From Rhodococcoides kyotonense (lineage in GTDB: Bacteria > Actinomycetota > Actinomycetes > Mycobacteriales > Mycobacteriaceae): a stretch of DNA of 64,000 nt. The position numbers and the translations under genes were made by a program. Below the pieces are notes generated by a model. The model was given only the letters and a program-made list of their open reading frames with translations, was not told the DNA's origin and made no database searches. Shown here in pieces: positions 16,076 to 26,833 of the stretch. The first letter of the stretch is position 1. Each line of letters opens with the position of its first letter. The DNA is taken from contig NZ_FZOW01000016.1 of NCBI RefSeq assembly GCF_900188125.1, forward strand, positions 57,147 to 121,146, written 5' to 3'.

Positions 16076-19000
16076 TCAGTGTGGCGCCTTCGCCCTGGAC
16101 CAGGCACGGTCCCAGTCGATCTGGATGTGCGCGGTGTCCGTCTCACCCATGTTGTAGTTGCGGAAGTAATCGGTCAGGTACCGGATTTCGTCGAACTCCT
16201 GGCCACGCTGCGAGACGCGAACCAGCGCCAACCGGTGATTGACCCCCGTGTTCTGGGCGTACAACACCTGGTTGTAGCTGATCGAGAAGTGGCTTGCCCC
16301 TTCGATGCGGCCCTTCACCTCGATCAACACGGTCGGGCCGTGCTCGCCCTGGTCGTCGAGCGGAGGGACCGAGCGGATGTCGTAGCCCTTGTTGTTGTGC
16401 GGCATTTCCTCCGGCTCGCGGCCCAGTGCACGTTCGGCCGCAAGAGTCGCCGTGACCGCGCGCAGGTCGGTGACGGTCGTGTCTTTTGCGTAGTCGGCCA
16501 CCGAACCACCAACCATCCCTGCTGGGATGACAAGCATGACGGCACTCAGCACCGGCGGCCGCGCCGCGAGCATGGCGTCGCGCTCCAGGTCGGTCCGACG
16601 CGTCGCCAGCCGCAACTCCAGTTCACGAGCCCTAGCCTCCAGTCGATCAGGACTCTGCCTCGGCTTTCGACCACCCGCCGCGAGCACCTCACGAATGCGG
16701 GCGGCCTCGGAATCCAGGAAGTTGACCTGGCCGACCAGCCTCGACTTCACCGCGGCCGTCGTTTTCTCGACGGTCGGCAACAGCCGAGAACGTACGTCGG
16801 TCAGGTGCCCCGGCTGAGCCACGCTCGCCGCCCATCCCATCGCGCGGTCGGCCAGCCCTGCACGAATCCAGTCAGCGCCCAACGCGTCGGACACCGCGCG
16901 CTGGGCCGACTCCGGCACGGGCGCGAGATCGAGATGTGGCGCGGGGCCGGCGTCGGCAACGGAACCGTCGGCATGCAGCGACACGAAACTGAACCTCTTG
17001 CTGACCACGCGTCGATGGCCATCCAGCACCTCGCCCGTCATCGCCATGACCACGTACGGCTCGGTGCCGGCATCCATCGGATCGAACAGCGTCGTACCGA
17101 TCTCGAGAAGTCCCGACGCCCGCTCGACGGTAGCGTCGAGCACCGCGTCGAACAGGGGATGCGCGGGAGCAAGCAACTCGGCCTGTCGACCCTCGCGGCT
17201 ACTGATCTCCCCCGGCTCGAAGGTCACCCGCTCGTATGCACGAACGACAGGACGACCTGCGTGCTCACGTCGTACCTGGCGGTTTCGCAGCACCGACGGG
17301 ACGTTGGTGATTTGAAAGCGGCCGCGCTCGCGCTTCGACAAGCGGCCGCCGAGCCGCCCGAAGGCGTCGGTGAAGAACGCCTCGATGTAGTGCGGCTGAA
17401 GACGCCTGGCCATGGCGTCGTCCATCTCACGCCGCAGCCGATCCAACTCGATGGGATTCAAGGTCTCGCGCGCGAGCGCGCGGTCATGAACCAGCTCCTC
17501 GCATCCTTCGGAGACTTGCGCGTCCACCACGCGCTCGATCTCGGCGATACGCGCGGGATCGTCGCCGTAACGGATTGCGTCCATCAGCAACGTCCGCAAT
17601 GGCGTCTCGGCGAAAGCGTCACCGAGAACGTCGAAAAGCTTGCCTCCATACGCTTTTCGTTGCTGTTCCATCTTCTCGAGCAGTCGCACGAAAACCTGAC
17701 CCTCGCGGGTCTCGTCGGCGACGATGTTCCACAAGCGGCACACGTTCTGCTGGCCGATCCGGTGGATACGCCCGAAGCGTTGTTCGAGGCGGTTCGGATT
17801 CCACGGCAGGTCGTAGTTGATCATCAGATGCGCAGCCTGCAGATTCAGGCCTTCACCTGCAGCATCGGTTGCAACCAGCACCTGTCGAGAAGGCTCCTGC
17901 GTGAACAACTCTCGGACGATCTTTCGATCCGTCCGCCTGGTACCGCCATGGATAGTCAAGACCGCGTCGTCGTCACCGAGTACGTTGCGTATTTGACGCG
18001 TGAGGTAGTCAAGAGTGTCGCGGTGCTCGGTGAACACGATGAGCTTGCGCGGCGACCCATCGGCGGCTCGCAGCAGGGACTTGTCCGTCAACAGCGAGCT
18101 CAGCTCAGACCATTTTCGGTCGATACCGCTGTCGCGGACTCGCTTCGCAAGCGCGACCAACTCATCGAGCAGCCGTATTTCGACATCCAGCTCGGCCACC
18201 GTCCTGGCCGCCGTTGCCGCATCGACGATTTCCTCTTCGATGTGCTCGAACTCTTCGGCGCTGAACTCGTCGGGGTCGTCGAACTGATCGACACTGGGAA
18301 GCCTCAGCCTCTCCTCGGCCTGCGAGAACTTGCCCGACGCCATCTCCGCCCGCTTCGTCGCGAGTCGTGTTCGCCTCCGCTCGAGGCTACGCAGAATCGC
18401 GTGGGTGCTCGAGGCCAACCTGCGTTGCAACACCGTCAGCGCAAAACCGACTGTTCGACGCTGGGGCGAGTCGGATTGTTGGTCTGCACGGTTCATCTCC
18501 GCGCGGACGTAGTGAGTGACGGCCTCGTATAGTTCTCGCTCACCGGCAGAGAGGGCGTACGGAACCGTCTCCGCAATGCGCTCGGGAAACAGCGGACGCC
18601 CCTCGAACGTCAACAGTTCCTCTTTGACCATCCGGCGCATCAGACCAGTGGTATCGGCTGTCTTACCAGTCCCGCCCGCCTGCCCTTCGAATCGGTCCGG
18701 ATCGAGAAGTGAGAGAAACGCCTGGAAATTGTCCTCGCTGCCAGCGTGCGGCGTCGCGGTCATCAGTAGTAGATGTCGAGTCACGGTCCCCAGTAGCTGA
18801 CCGAGGTCGAATCGACGGGTCTTGCGCAGTTCACCGCCCCACCAATTCGCGGACATCCGGTGTGCCTCGTCGACGATGACCAGGTCCCACTCACTGTGCG
18901 CGAGGCGATCGAGTAGATCTTCAGCACGTGCAAGCTGATCCATACGAGCCACGAGGAACGGGTGGGCTGCGAACGGATCACCGTCCACGGCAGCGTCGAC

Positions 19001-19558
19001 GAGTTCGCGAGTCAGCAGTGTTGTAGTGATGCCGAATTTGCTGTCGAGCTCTTCCTGCCACTGGTCGACCAGACCACCTGGGGCAACGATCAGCATGCGC
19101 GCCAGATCGCCTCGCAGGATCAGTTCCTTCGCGTAGAGCCCGGCCATGACGGTCTTTCCCGCACCGGGGTCGTCGGCCAGCAGGAACCGTAGCGGCGTCC
19201 GCGGCAGCAACTCGCCGTACACCGCGCGAATCTGATGCGGGAGCGGGGAGATATCGCTGGTGGCGACCGCAAGCATCGGATCGCTCACGCCCGCCATACG
19301 AATCCGGAGTGCTTCGGTCGCGAGCTTGAACAGCACTGGATCGGCTGTCAAGGACCAAGGCGCGCTTGCATCGTCGACGACCGTGACCGTCGTGCCGAGG
19401 TCGTCGGCGAAAATCATCTCTTCGGCCACGAAGCCGTCGGATCCTCGAACGACGACGGATGCGGCCGATTGACCATGCCGATTCACCGAAAGAACCTCGA
19501 CGGGCGTCGGCCACCGTCCCTGCAATCGAATGCCCGGGACGAGTTCCTGCATGTTCAT
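16076..19558 (-). CDS. SNF2-family helicase with C-terminal DUF3883-like domain
   Basis: About 1160 aa. The DEAD/SNF2 motor shows the Q-like SPLPHQIRAVYG, Walker A DDPGAGKT (129-136), DEAH (230-233), LLMTATPH, and motif VI NRLEQRFGRIHRIGQ. A long helical middle follows. The last 60-100 residues hold GYDI (about 1058) and IEVKGR (about 1079), the D...EVK layout of DUF3883/PD-(D/E)XK-like folds. Start choice: ATG at 19558 has GGGGTATGG upstream; 19570 is an alternative, and a longer frame exists but would run through the divergent promoter. It is likely the DNA-translocating part of the defence system. Confidence 0.9.
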   Translation of the reverse strand: MNMQELVPGIRLQGRWPTPVEVLSVNRHGQSAASVVVRGSDGFVAEEMIFADDLGTTVTVVDDASAPWSLTADPVLFKLATEALRIRMAGVSDPMLAVATSDISPLPHQIRAVYGELLPRTPLRFLLADDPGAGKTVMAGLYAKELILRGDLARMLIVAPGGLVDQWQEELDSKFGITTTLLTRELVDAAVDGDPFAAHPFLVARMDQLARAEDLLDRLAHSEWDLVIVDEAHRMSANWWGGELRKTRRFDLGQLLGTVTRHLLLMTATPHAGSEDNFQAFLSLLDPDRFEGQAGGTGKTADTTGLMRRMVKEELLTFEGRPLFPERIAETVPYALSAGERELYEAVTHYVRAEMNRADQQSDSPQRRTVGFALTVLQRRLASSTHAILRSLERRRTRLATKRAEMASGKFSQAEERLRLPSVDQFDDPDEFSAEEFEHIEEEIVDAATAARTVAELDVEIRLLDELVALAKRVRDSGIDRKWSELSSLLTDKSLLRAADGSPRKLIVFTEHRDTLDYLTRQIRNVLGDDDAVLTIHGGTRRTDRKIVRELFTQEPSRQVLVATDAAGEGLNLQAAHLMINYDLPWNPNRLEQRFGRIHRIGQQNVCRLWNIVADETREGQVFVRLLEKMEQQRKAYGGKLFDVLGDAFAETPLRTLLMDAIRYGDDPARIAEIERVVDAQVSEGCEELVHDRALARETLNPIELDRLRREMDDAMARRLQPHYIEAFFTDAFGRLGGRLSKRERGRFQITNVPSVLRNRQVRREHAGRPVVRAYERVTFEPGEISSREGRQAELLAPAHPLFDAVLDATVERASGLLEIGTTLFDPMDAGTEPYVVMAMTGEVLDGHRRVVSKRFSFVSLHADGSVADAGPAPHLDLAPVPESAQRAVSDALGADWIRAGLADRAMGWAASVAQPGHLTDVRSRLLPTVEKTTAAVKSRLVGQVNFLDSEAARIREVLAAGGRKPRQSPDRLEARARELELRLATRRTDLERDAMLAARPPVLSAVMLVIPAGMVGGSVADYAKDTTVTDLRAVTATLAAERALGREPEEMPHNNKGYDIRSVPPLDDQGEHGPTVLIEVKGRIEGASHFSISYNQVLYAQNTGVNHRLALVRVSQRGQEFDEIRYLTDYFRNYNMGETDTAHIQIDWDRAWSRAKAPH

Positions 19559-19583
19559 TCCATACCCCATCGACGCACATCTA

Positions 19584-19607
19584 GTTGTGCAGACAATACG
19601 TTGTGCA
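19584..19607. promoter_or_regulatory. Two candidate operators between helicase and XRE regulator
   Basis: GTTGTGCA at 19584-19591 and again at 19600-19607, a 16-bp period, in the 67-bp divergent spacer. The position allows one protein to control both directions, including its own gene. Together with the sites at 11555, 15035 and 15101 they form the proposed island operator. Confidence 0.5.
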
Positions 19608-19625
19608 TCAGACAGGTTGGAGGAC

Positions 19626-19988
19626 GTGCCGACGAACGAACGAGGACCCTTGGAATGGGGCACCTACGGTGATTCGTTCGGCCATCGTCTCCGGTTCATC
19701 CGTACACACCGTGGGCTCTCCCAAGAGGAAGTCGCGACCCTGTGCGGCATGCACCGCAATCAGATCTCGAATCTCGAACGCAACACAAGCAATCGGGACC
19801 CGTTCATCGCTGATCCGCAACTTTCGACGGTCTACCGACTCGCCCTCGCGTTGAAAGTCGCACCGACACTCCTGATCCCAGACGGCAATATCTTGGTCAG
19901 ACGACGCTCACCCGAGCAATCGACGCGGACGGCCTACTCGAGAGTCGAAGCGGAGCTGACGGACAGACTATCCGCCCTCGATCAGTAA
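19626..19988 (+). CDS. XRE-family transcriptional regulator of the island
   Basis: A 120-aa protein with a Cro/CI-type helix-turn-helix at FGHRLRFIRTHRGLSQEEVA and GMHRNQISNLERN (about 18-58), then a helical tail. The GTG at 19626 is preceded by GGAGG, which sits unusually close (2 nt). It is divergent from the helicase across 67 bp containing two GTTGTGCA repeats, so autoregulation and control of the defence genes is likely. Its stop is 4 bp from the convergent cydB stop, marking the right end of the island. Confidence 0.85.
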   Translation: MPTNERGPLEWGTYGDSFGHRLRFIRTHRGLSQEEVATLCGMHRNQISNLERNTSNRDPFIADPQLSTVYRLALALKVAPTLLIPDGNILVRRRSPEQSTRTAYSRVEAELTDRLSALDQ

Positions 19989-19992
19989 CTCC

Positions 19993-21030
19993 TCACTTCT
20001 TCGCCCACGTCAACCCGTGTGACCCGCCGATCGCCGAGCTGGAGATTCTCTGCCGGAACACCCAGTACGTCCACCCCTGGTACAGCACGACGACGGGAGT
20101 CATGAAGGCAGCGACCCAGGTCATTACGGTCAACGTGTACGGACTCGACGACGCGTTCTCGATGGTCAGGCTGTAGGACGGGTCCAGTGTGGACGGCATG
20201 ACGTTCGGGTAGAGCGAGGCGAACAACAACGTCACGGTGCTGACCACCGCAACCGAGGTGAACGTGAATGCCCACCCCTCCTTTTCCGCACGAGTGAGCA
20301 GAACTACCGACACGAGCGCCGCGGCAGCGACTGCTACCAGCACCCACGTCCACCCTTTCCCGTACGCGATCTGGGTCCACAGGACGAAGGCTCCCGCCAC
20401 CGGAACCGCGGGGATCGCGAGCTTCGCTGCAATCGCTACTGCGTCCTCGCGGATGTCGTCGGCGGATTTCAGCGCCAGGAACACCGCACCGTGCAGCGCG
20501 AACACCAAAGCTGTTGTGACACCGCCCAACAGCGCATACGGGTTCAACAGATCGAAGAAGTTCGACGTCACCTGCTTCTCGGAGTCGATCGCGACGCCTC
20601 GGACGATGTTGGCGAACGCGACTCCCCACAGAATCGCAGGCACCCACGACCCGAACACGATTCCCCAGTCGCAGCGCTGACGCCACCGGTCGTCGTCGAT
20701 CTTCGCTCGCCACTCGATCGCGACGATCCGAATTATCAACGCCACCAGGATGATCAGCAGCGGAATATAGAAGCCCGAGAACAGAGTTGCGTACCAGTCG
20801 GGGAATGCAGCGAACAGCGCACCACCCGCGGTGATCAGCCAGACCTCGTTGCCGTCCCACACCGGGCCGATGGTGTTGAGCGCGACGCGTCGTCGCACAT
20901 CGGGTGGGATGTCGGTCCTGCGGCCGACGACGGGCATCAGCATTCCGACGCCGAAGTCGAAGCCCTCCAACAGGAAGTAACCGACGAACAGCACGGCGAC
21001 GATGACGAACCACAGCTCCGGCATGGTCAT
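19993..21030 (-). CDS. cydB: Cytochrome bd quinol oxidase subunit II
   Basis: A 345-aa integral membrane protein with the CydB hallmarks: LLEGFDFGVGML near the N-terminus, GPVWDGNEVWLITAGGALFAAFP, and DWGIVFGSWVPAILWG. It forms the terminal oxidase with CydA, reducing oxygen with menaquinol at high affinity. It starts 3 bp after cydA. In many actinobacteria the cydDC transporter genes follow; here the neighbour is the defence island instead. Confidence 0.96.
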   Translation of the reverse strand: MTMPELWFVIVAVLFVGYFLLEGFDFGVGMLMPVVGRRTDIPPDVRRRVALNTIGPVWDGNEVWLITAGGALFAAFPDWYATLFSGFYIPLLIILVALIIRIVAIEWRAKIDDDRWRQRCDWGIVFGSWVPAILWGVAFANIVRGVAIDSEKQVTSNFFDLLNPYALLGGVTTALVFALHGAVFLALKSADDIREDAVAIAAKLAIPAVPVAGAFVLWTQIAYGKGWTWVLVAVAAAALVSVVLLTRAEKEGWAFTFTSVAVVSTVTLLFASLYPNVMPSTLDPSYSLTIENASSSPYTLTVMTWVAAFMTPVVVLYQGWTYWVFRQRISSSAIGGSHGLTWAKK

Positions 21031-21033
21031 CCC

Positions 21034-22512
21034 CTAGTACTCGAACGAAAGCTGTTCGGCGTCAGCAGGATCGGGCGGTTTCTTGTCCAGATCCAAGGGC
21101 CCTTCCCTGACGTAGCGGACCATGAGTTTCAACCACACGACGCCGAGCGCGCCGTACAGCAGTGTGAACGTGATGATCGAAACCCACACCGTCGCCGCGG
21201 AATGATTCGACACCCCCTGATCGACCGTCAACCGAATCATGTCCACACCAGTGGGATTGGGATGAACCATCCACGGCTGCCTTCCCATCTCGGTGAAGAT
21301 CCAGCCCGCGCTGTTCGCGAGGAACGGCATCGGAATGGCGATCAACGCGAGCCACGAGTACCACCGCTGCTCCGGCACCCGACCCCGACGCGTCACCCAC
21401 AGCCCGGCCAGCGCGAGCGCTGCGGATCCGGCGGCCAACCCGATCATCGCGCGGAACGCCCAGTAGGTCACGAACAGATTCGGCGTGTAGTTACCCGGGC
21501 CGAATTCCTGCTCGTACTGCTCCTGCAGCTGGTTGACGCCCTGCAACGTGACGCCGGTGAACTTCCCTTCGGCGAGCCACGGCAGCACGTACGGCACCTC
21601 GATGATCGACGTGACGCTCTCGCAGTTGTTGTGCGTTCCGATCGTCAGCACCGAGAAATCTGGATCGGTTTCGGTGTTGCACAACGCCTCTGCCGACGCC
21701 ATCTTCATGGGTTGCTGCACGAACATCAGCTTGCCCTGCGAGTCACCGGTGAGCGCCACTGCGACACCCGCCGCGAACATCACCAACAGAGCGAATCGTG
21801 TTGCCGGACGGAACAACTGGCGCGCGTCGGCGGTCAGCTGGGCCGCTTCGCCCGCGTCGACCGTCCATGCTCTGCGCATGTTGCGGACCATCCACCAGCC
21901 CGAGATGCCCGCGACGAATGTTCCGGCCGTGAGGAATGCACCGGCGATGACGTGGGGGTACGCCACCATCGCTGTGTTGTTGGACAGCAGATCACCGATG
22001 GACGTCAGCTGCGCACGGCCGGTCTCGGCGTTGTATTCGGCGCCGACCGGATGCTGCATGAACGAATTCGCGACGACGATGAAATATCCCGACGCATTGA
22101 CGCCGATCGCGACCAGCCAGATCGTCGCAAGATGCACCAGACGTGGAAGCCTGTCCCACCCGAATATCCACAACCCGAGGAACGTGGATTCGAGGAAGAA
22201 CGCGACGAGCCCCTCCATCGCCAGCGGCGCGCCGAACACGTCGCCGACGAAGCGGGAGTACTCGCTCCAGTTCATGCCGAACTGGAATTCCTGCACGATT
22301 CCGGTCGCGACCCCGAGCGCGAAGTTGATGAGAAACAGCTTGCCGAAGAACTTGGTCAGTCGGTACCAGTGATCCTTCTTGGTGATGACCCACATGGTCT
22401 GCATCACCGCGATCATCGGAGCGAGACCGATCGTCAGCGGCACCAGGATGAAGTGATAGACAGTCGTGATCCCGAATTGCCACCTCGAGAGATCCAATGC
22501 GTCCACGGCCAC
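21034..22512 (-). CDS. cydA: Cytochrome bd quinol oxidase subunit I
   Basis: A 492-aa haem-bearing subunit. Recognisable parts are LSRWQFGITTVYHFILVPLTIGL (axial haem b595 region), the GRQPWM signature in GWIFTEMGRQPWMVHPNPTG, and the quinol-loop region around residues 250-330, which is of the short actinobacterial kind. Start ATG is at 22512. It is the first gene of the cydAB operon. A palindromic repeat lies about 100 bp upstream, belonging to the end of the esterase gene. Confidence 0.96.
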   Translation of the reverse strand: MAVDALDLSRWQFGITTVYHFILVPLTIGLAPMIAVMQTMWVITKKDHWYRLTKFFGKLFLINFALGVATGIVQEFQFGMNWSEYSRFVGDVFGAPLAMEGLVAFFLESTFLGLWIFGWDRLPRLVHLATIWLVAIGVNASGYFIVVANSFMQHPVGAEYNAETGRAQLTSIGDLLSNNTAMVAYPHVIAGAFLTAGTFVAGISGWWMVRNMRRAWTVDAGEAAQLTADARQLFRPATRFALLVMFAAGVAVALTGDSQGKLMFVQQPMKMASAEALCNTETDPDFSVLTIGTHNNCESVTSIIEVPYVLPWLAEGKFTGVTLQGVNQLQEQYEQEFGPGNYTPNLFVTYWAFRAMIGLAAGSAALALAGLWVTRRGRVPEQRWYSWLALIAIPMPFLANSAGWIFTEMGRQPWMVHPNPTGVDMIRLTVDQGVSNHSAATVWVSIITFTLLYGALGVVWLKLMVRYVREGPLDLDKKPPDPADAEQLSFEY

Positions 22513-22609
22513 CCCAGCTCACTGGCTCCGTATATTCACAAGAAATGCCGTGACCATACTCCCGCCACTCGGCCGGTGTTCACGAAATCGGTGTGCGGCT
22601 TCGCCGCAT

Positions 22610-22649
22610 GTGCGTGCAAAGTTGGTGCAGAGACCAACTCTGCGCGCAC
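22610..22649. repeat. Intergenic palindrome, copy H
   Basis: Arms of 17 bp (GTGCGTGCAAAGTTGGT against ACCAACTCTGCGCGCAC, 15 of 17 pair) around GCAGAG. A mini-hairpin GCGGC-TTC-GCCGC lies directly to its left (22596-22608). It follows the esterase stop by 7 bp. It is the most diverged sequence of the family but keeps the two-part layout. Confidence 0.75.
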
Positions 22650-22656
22650 GGGCGCG

Positions 22657-24132
<1,476 letters not shown>

Positions 24133-24212
24133 GGATTCTTTACTACCCGAAATTGTGGGCCCGATGTCCCACTTGCCCCTCCGCCATCAGGATTCAGCGG
24201 ACAACTGGTGCA

Positions 24213-25304
24213 TCAGACCCGCTCGTCGATCCTCGCGACCTTGTAATAGATCAACGCCCCGATCCACACGACGAAGAACGTGCCGACGACGAACTGACCG
24301 GCCACGTTGAGGTCGATCGACGCCAGGAGGTCCCAGGGCTGCCCGGTGAGCCCGAGTTCGTCGCCGAGCAGCGAGAGCAGTTGCACCGATCCGATGACGA
24401 CGGCGACGAAGATCGACAGCGACGTCATGGTGATGTTGTAGTAGATCTTCCGGATCGGCGTGACGAATGCCCACGCATAGGCCTTCGACATGAAGATCCC
24501 GTCGATGGTGTCCATCGTGGTCATGCCTGCGGCGAACAGGATCGGCAGTGCGATGATCGCCATCGGCGGCAGCCCACCTGCCATCGCGGTCGTCCCGGCG
24601 ACGGCGAGCAACCCCACCTGCGTGGCGGTGTCGAAACCGAGCCCGAACAGCAGGCCGAGCGGATACATCTGCCACGAGTCCTTGATGAACCGGTCGTACC
24701 GTCCACGAAAGATGCGATTCATCAACCCACGCTTGGCGAGGAGGTCGTCGAGGTGTTCCTCGGAGTACTCCCCCGCCCTGGCCCGACGCCACACACGCAC
24801 GATGCCGGCGAGTACCGCAAAGTTCAGTGCCGCAATGAGATACAGGAAACCACCCGACACCAGAGTCCCGATGATGCCGCCGACACCCGAGAACGCGTCC
24901 TGGAACGCGGTGGCCTTCGCAGCCACCAACGCGATCGCCGCGACGAAGACGAACACCACCGTCGAATGCCCGAGCGAGAAGAACAGCCCGACGGCCAACG
25001 GCCGCTTGCCTTTCTGCAGCAGGAACCGGGTTGTGTCGTCGATCGCCGCGATGTGGTCGGCATCGAACGCGTGACGCATTCCGAGTGTGTAGGCGAGCAC
25101 TCCGGCACCTGCATAGACGAGTGTGCCGTCCGCACCGGTCAATTCGTGGATTCGTGGAATTGCGTTGTAGTGCGCGAACAAGCCCCACCCGAGTACGTGC
25201 AGGCCCGCGATGAACACGAACATCCCGACCAGACGCGGGATTTCGTCGCGCGTGAAGCGACTGCGGCGGTCCGACGCCGCCCCGGGTCGGTCGAGCGTCG
25301 TCAT
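24213..25304 (-). CDS. NiCoT-family nickel/cobalt permease
   Basis: A 363-aa membrane transporter. The diagnostic metal-binding helix RHAFDADHIAAIDDTTR (H-x4-D-H) is present, as are LFFSLGHSTVVF and GLGFDTATQVGLL. About eight membrane helices are expected. The ATG at 25304 overlaps the VWA gene stop by 4 nt, so it is co-translated with the MoxR-VWA genes. This supports a joint role in supplying Ni or Co, although which metal is moved is not shown. Confidence 0.93.
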   Translation of the reverse strand: MTTLDRPGAASDRRSRFTRDEIPRLVGMFVFIAGLHVLGWGLFAHYNAIPRIHELTGADGTLVYAGAGVLAYTLGMRHAFDADHIAAIDDTTRFLLQKGKRPLAVGLFFSLGHSTVVFVFVAAIALVAAKATAFQDAFSGVGGIIGTLVSGGFLYLIAALNFAVLAGIVRVWRRARAGEYSEEHLDDLLAKRGLMNRIFRGRYDRFIKDSWQMYPLGLLFGLGFDTATQVGLLAVAGTTAMAGGLPPMAIIALPILFAAGMTTMDTIDGIFMSKAYAWAFVTPIRKIYYNITMTSLSIFVAVVIGSVQLLSLLGDELGLTGQPWDLLASIDLNVAGQFVVGTFFVVWIGALIYYKVARIDERV

Positions 25305-26827
25305 CGTCCCACCTGTTCGGTTGCCAGTGCGTCGGCGGTGCTGGTCAGGCCGGTCAGGTCGCGTACGACGCGTACCCGTTGGCAATGTTCGGCGTACAGC
25401 GGGAGGTCACAGGATCCCAGACCCCACGAGTATCGGGGTTCGGGCGTCAGCCAGATCGTTTCCCGTGCGCGCCTCGTGATCTCGGCGAAGGCTTCGACGT
25501 TCGGATCGAGACCGTTCGATCGACCGTCCGCCAGAACCACCACCGTCGTACGACGGCTCACCGCGTTGCCGTGCTCTTCGAGAAACTGCCCGAACGCATG
25601 TCCGTGATCGGAGTTGCCGTCGACATCGAGAACGTCACCGCCGAACACCAACCCCAACGCATGTTCGACGCTGTGATCGGCGAACAGATCGGTGATCTCC
25701 ACCAGATCCGACACGAAGGCGAACGTGCGTACTTGGCTCACCAGATCCTGCAGACCGTGCACCAGGTGCAGCGTGAACCTGGCCGTCGCACGCACCGACA
25801 GACTGACGTCCGTCAGCAGCAACAGTCGCGGCTTGTCCTCGCTGCGCTGCACGGTCACCGGCCGGAACGGCACGCCGTCGTAGCGCATGTTCCGACGCAT
25901 CGTCCGGCCCGAGTCGACGCGGCCGCGGGCGCCGGCTTTGCGCCGATGCGTCAGTGCCCCGTGCAGACTCTGGGTCAGGCGTCGCAACGATTCCTCGAGC
26001 TCCGCCCGCTCGTGTTCACCGACGTGATCGACCTTCGCGACACGGTCCTCGCGCCCCTCGACGACGGTGTTCTCCAGCGCCAGAAGCGATTCCAGGTGGT
26101 GCTTCAAAGCAGCAGGTAGATTGGCGAACACTCCCGCGAGACGTTCGCGCAGTGCGGTTGCCTCGTCGAGCACGTCGCCCTGCACGTCGTCGGGTAGGTC
26201 GTCGAGCCATCCGAACAACGCTTCCTCTTCGGCGACGGACAGATCGGCGTCGACCTTCGTGCCGGTGGACGTCGAGATCTTTCCTGGTACGCCTGCACCC
26301 TTCAGGTGGTCGGTCTCGATCTGGATGCGTTCGCCCTGACCGAGGTTGTTCGTCGAGTCCTTGCTGAAGACGATCTCGTCGGTCATCGCGGCGAGGTCGA
26401 TCTTGTTTGCTTCCTGATGCAGGTTGTACTGCGTTGCGAGGTCGTCCGGATCGAAGAACTCCCGGATGTCCGAGGGCGCTCCGTGTTCGTGGCCCTGCTC
26501 GGGAAGGTTTCCGGGTTCTTCACTGAGAGTGAAGGATTCGAGCAGGCCTTCGTCGGACAGGTCGTCGTGGCCGTGCCCGTGTCCACGCTCGCCGTCGTCC
26601 TTCTGTACCTTCACGAGCGCGAAGAACAGGTCGAAGACTTCTTCGAAGACGGGATCGGCGTCACGATCCTTGACCAGCGAGACCCGCAGTGCTTCACGAA
26701 GAAGTCGACGATCGGCGAGCAATCCCGGCTGCGCGGCGGCCTCCATGGCGTCGAGCATCTCGGGTACCGAGATCCTCATGCCGCGCAGCCGTAGCAACCG
26801 CACGAATCGGTGCAGGCTCTGCTCCAC
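25301..26827 (-). CDS. VWA-domain (CoxE/CobT-like) protein, His-rich
   Basis: A 508-aa protein. The N-terminal half is acidic and includes histidine-rich stretches (GHGHGHDD and GHEHG near residues 85-115). The C-terminal third is a von Willebrand A domain with the MIDAS sequence LTDVSLS. VWA proteins of this type work with MoxR AAA ATPases to insert metals or cofactors, for example CobT-CobS in cobalt chelation. It follows the MoxR gene by 6 bp and overlaps the permease gene. Confidence 0.85.
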   Translation of the reverse strand: MEQSLHRFVRLLRLRGMRISVPEMLDAMEAAAQPGLLADRRLLREALRVSLVKDRDADPVFEEVFDLFFALVKVQKDDGERGHGHGHDDLSDEGLLESFTLSEEPGNLPEQGHEHGAPSDIREFFDPDDLATQYNLHQEANKIDLAAMTDEIVFSKDSTNNLGQGERIQIETDHLKGAGVPGKISTSTGTKVDADLSVAEEEALFGWLDDLPDDVQGDVLDEATALRERLAGVFANLPAALKHHLESLLALENTVVEGREDRVAKVDHVGEHERAELEESLRRLTQSLHGALTHRRKAGARGRVDSGRTMRRNMRYDGVPFRPVTVQRSEDKPRLLLLTDVSLSVRATARFTLHLVHGLQDLVSQVRTFAFVSDLVEITDLFADHSVEHALGLVFGGDVLDVDGNSDHGHAFGQFLEEHGNAVSRRTTVVVLADGRSNGLDPNVEAFAEITRRARETIWLTPEPRYSWGLGSCDLPLYAEHCQRVRVVRDLTGLTSTADALATEQVGR

Positions 26828-26833
26828 TGTGAC

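Noticed and set aside
16049..18532. 827-aa open frame on the plus strand
   Set aside because: It lies antisense to the helicase, whose motifs are all intact; GC-rich third positions commonly leave such shadow frames open.
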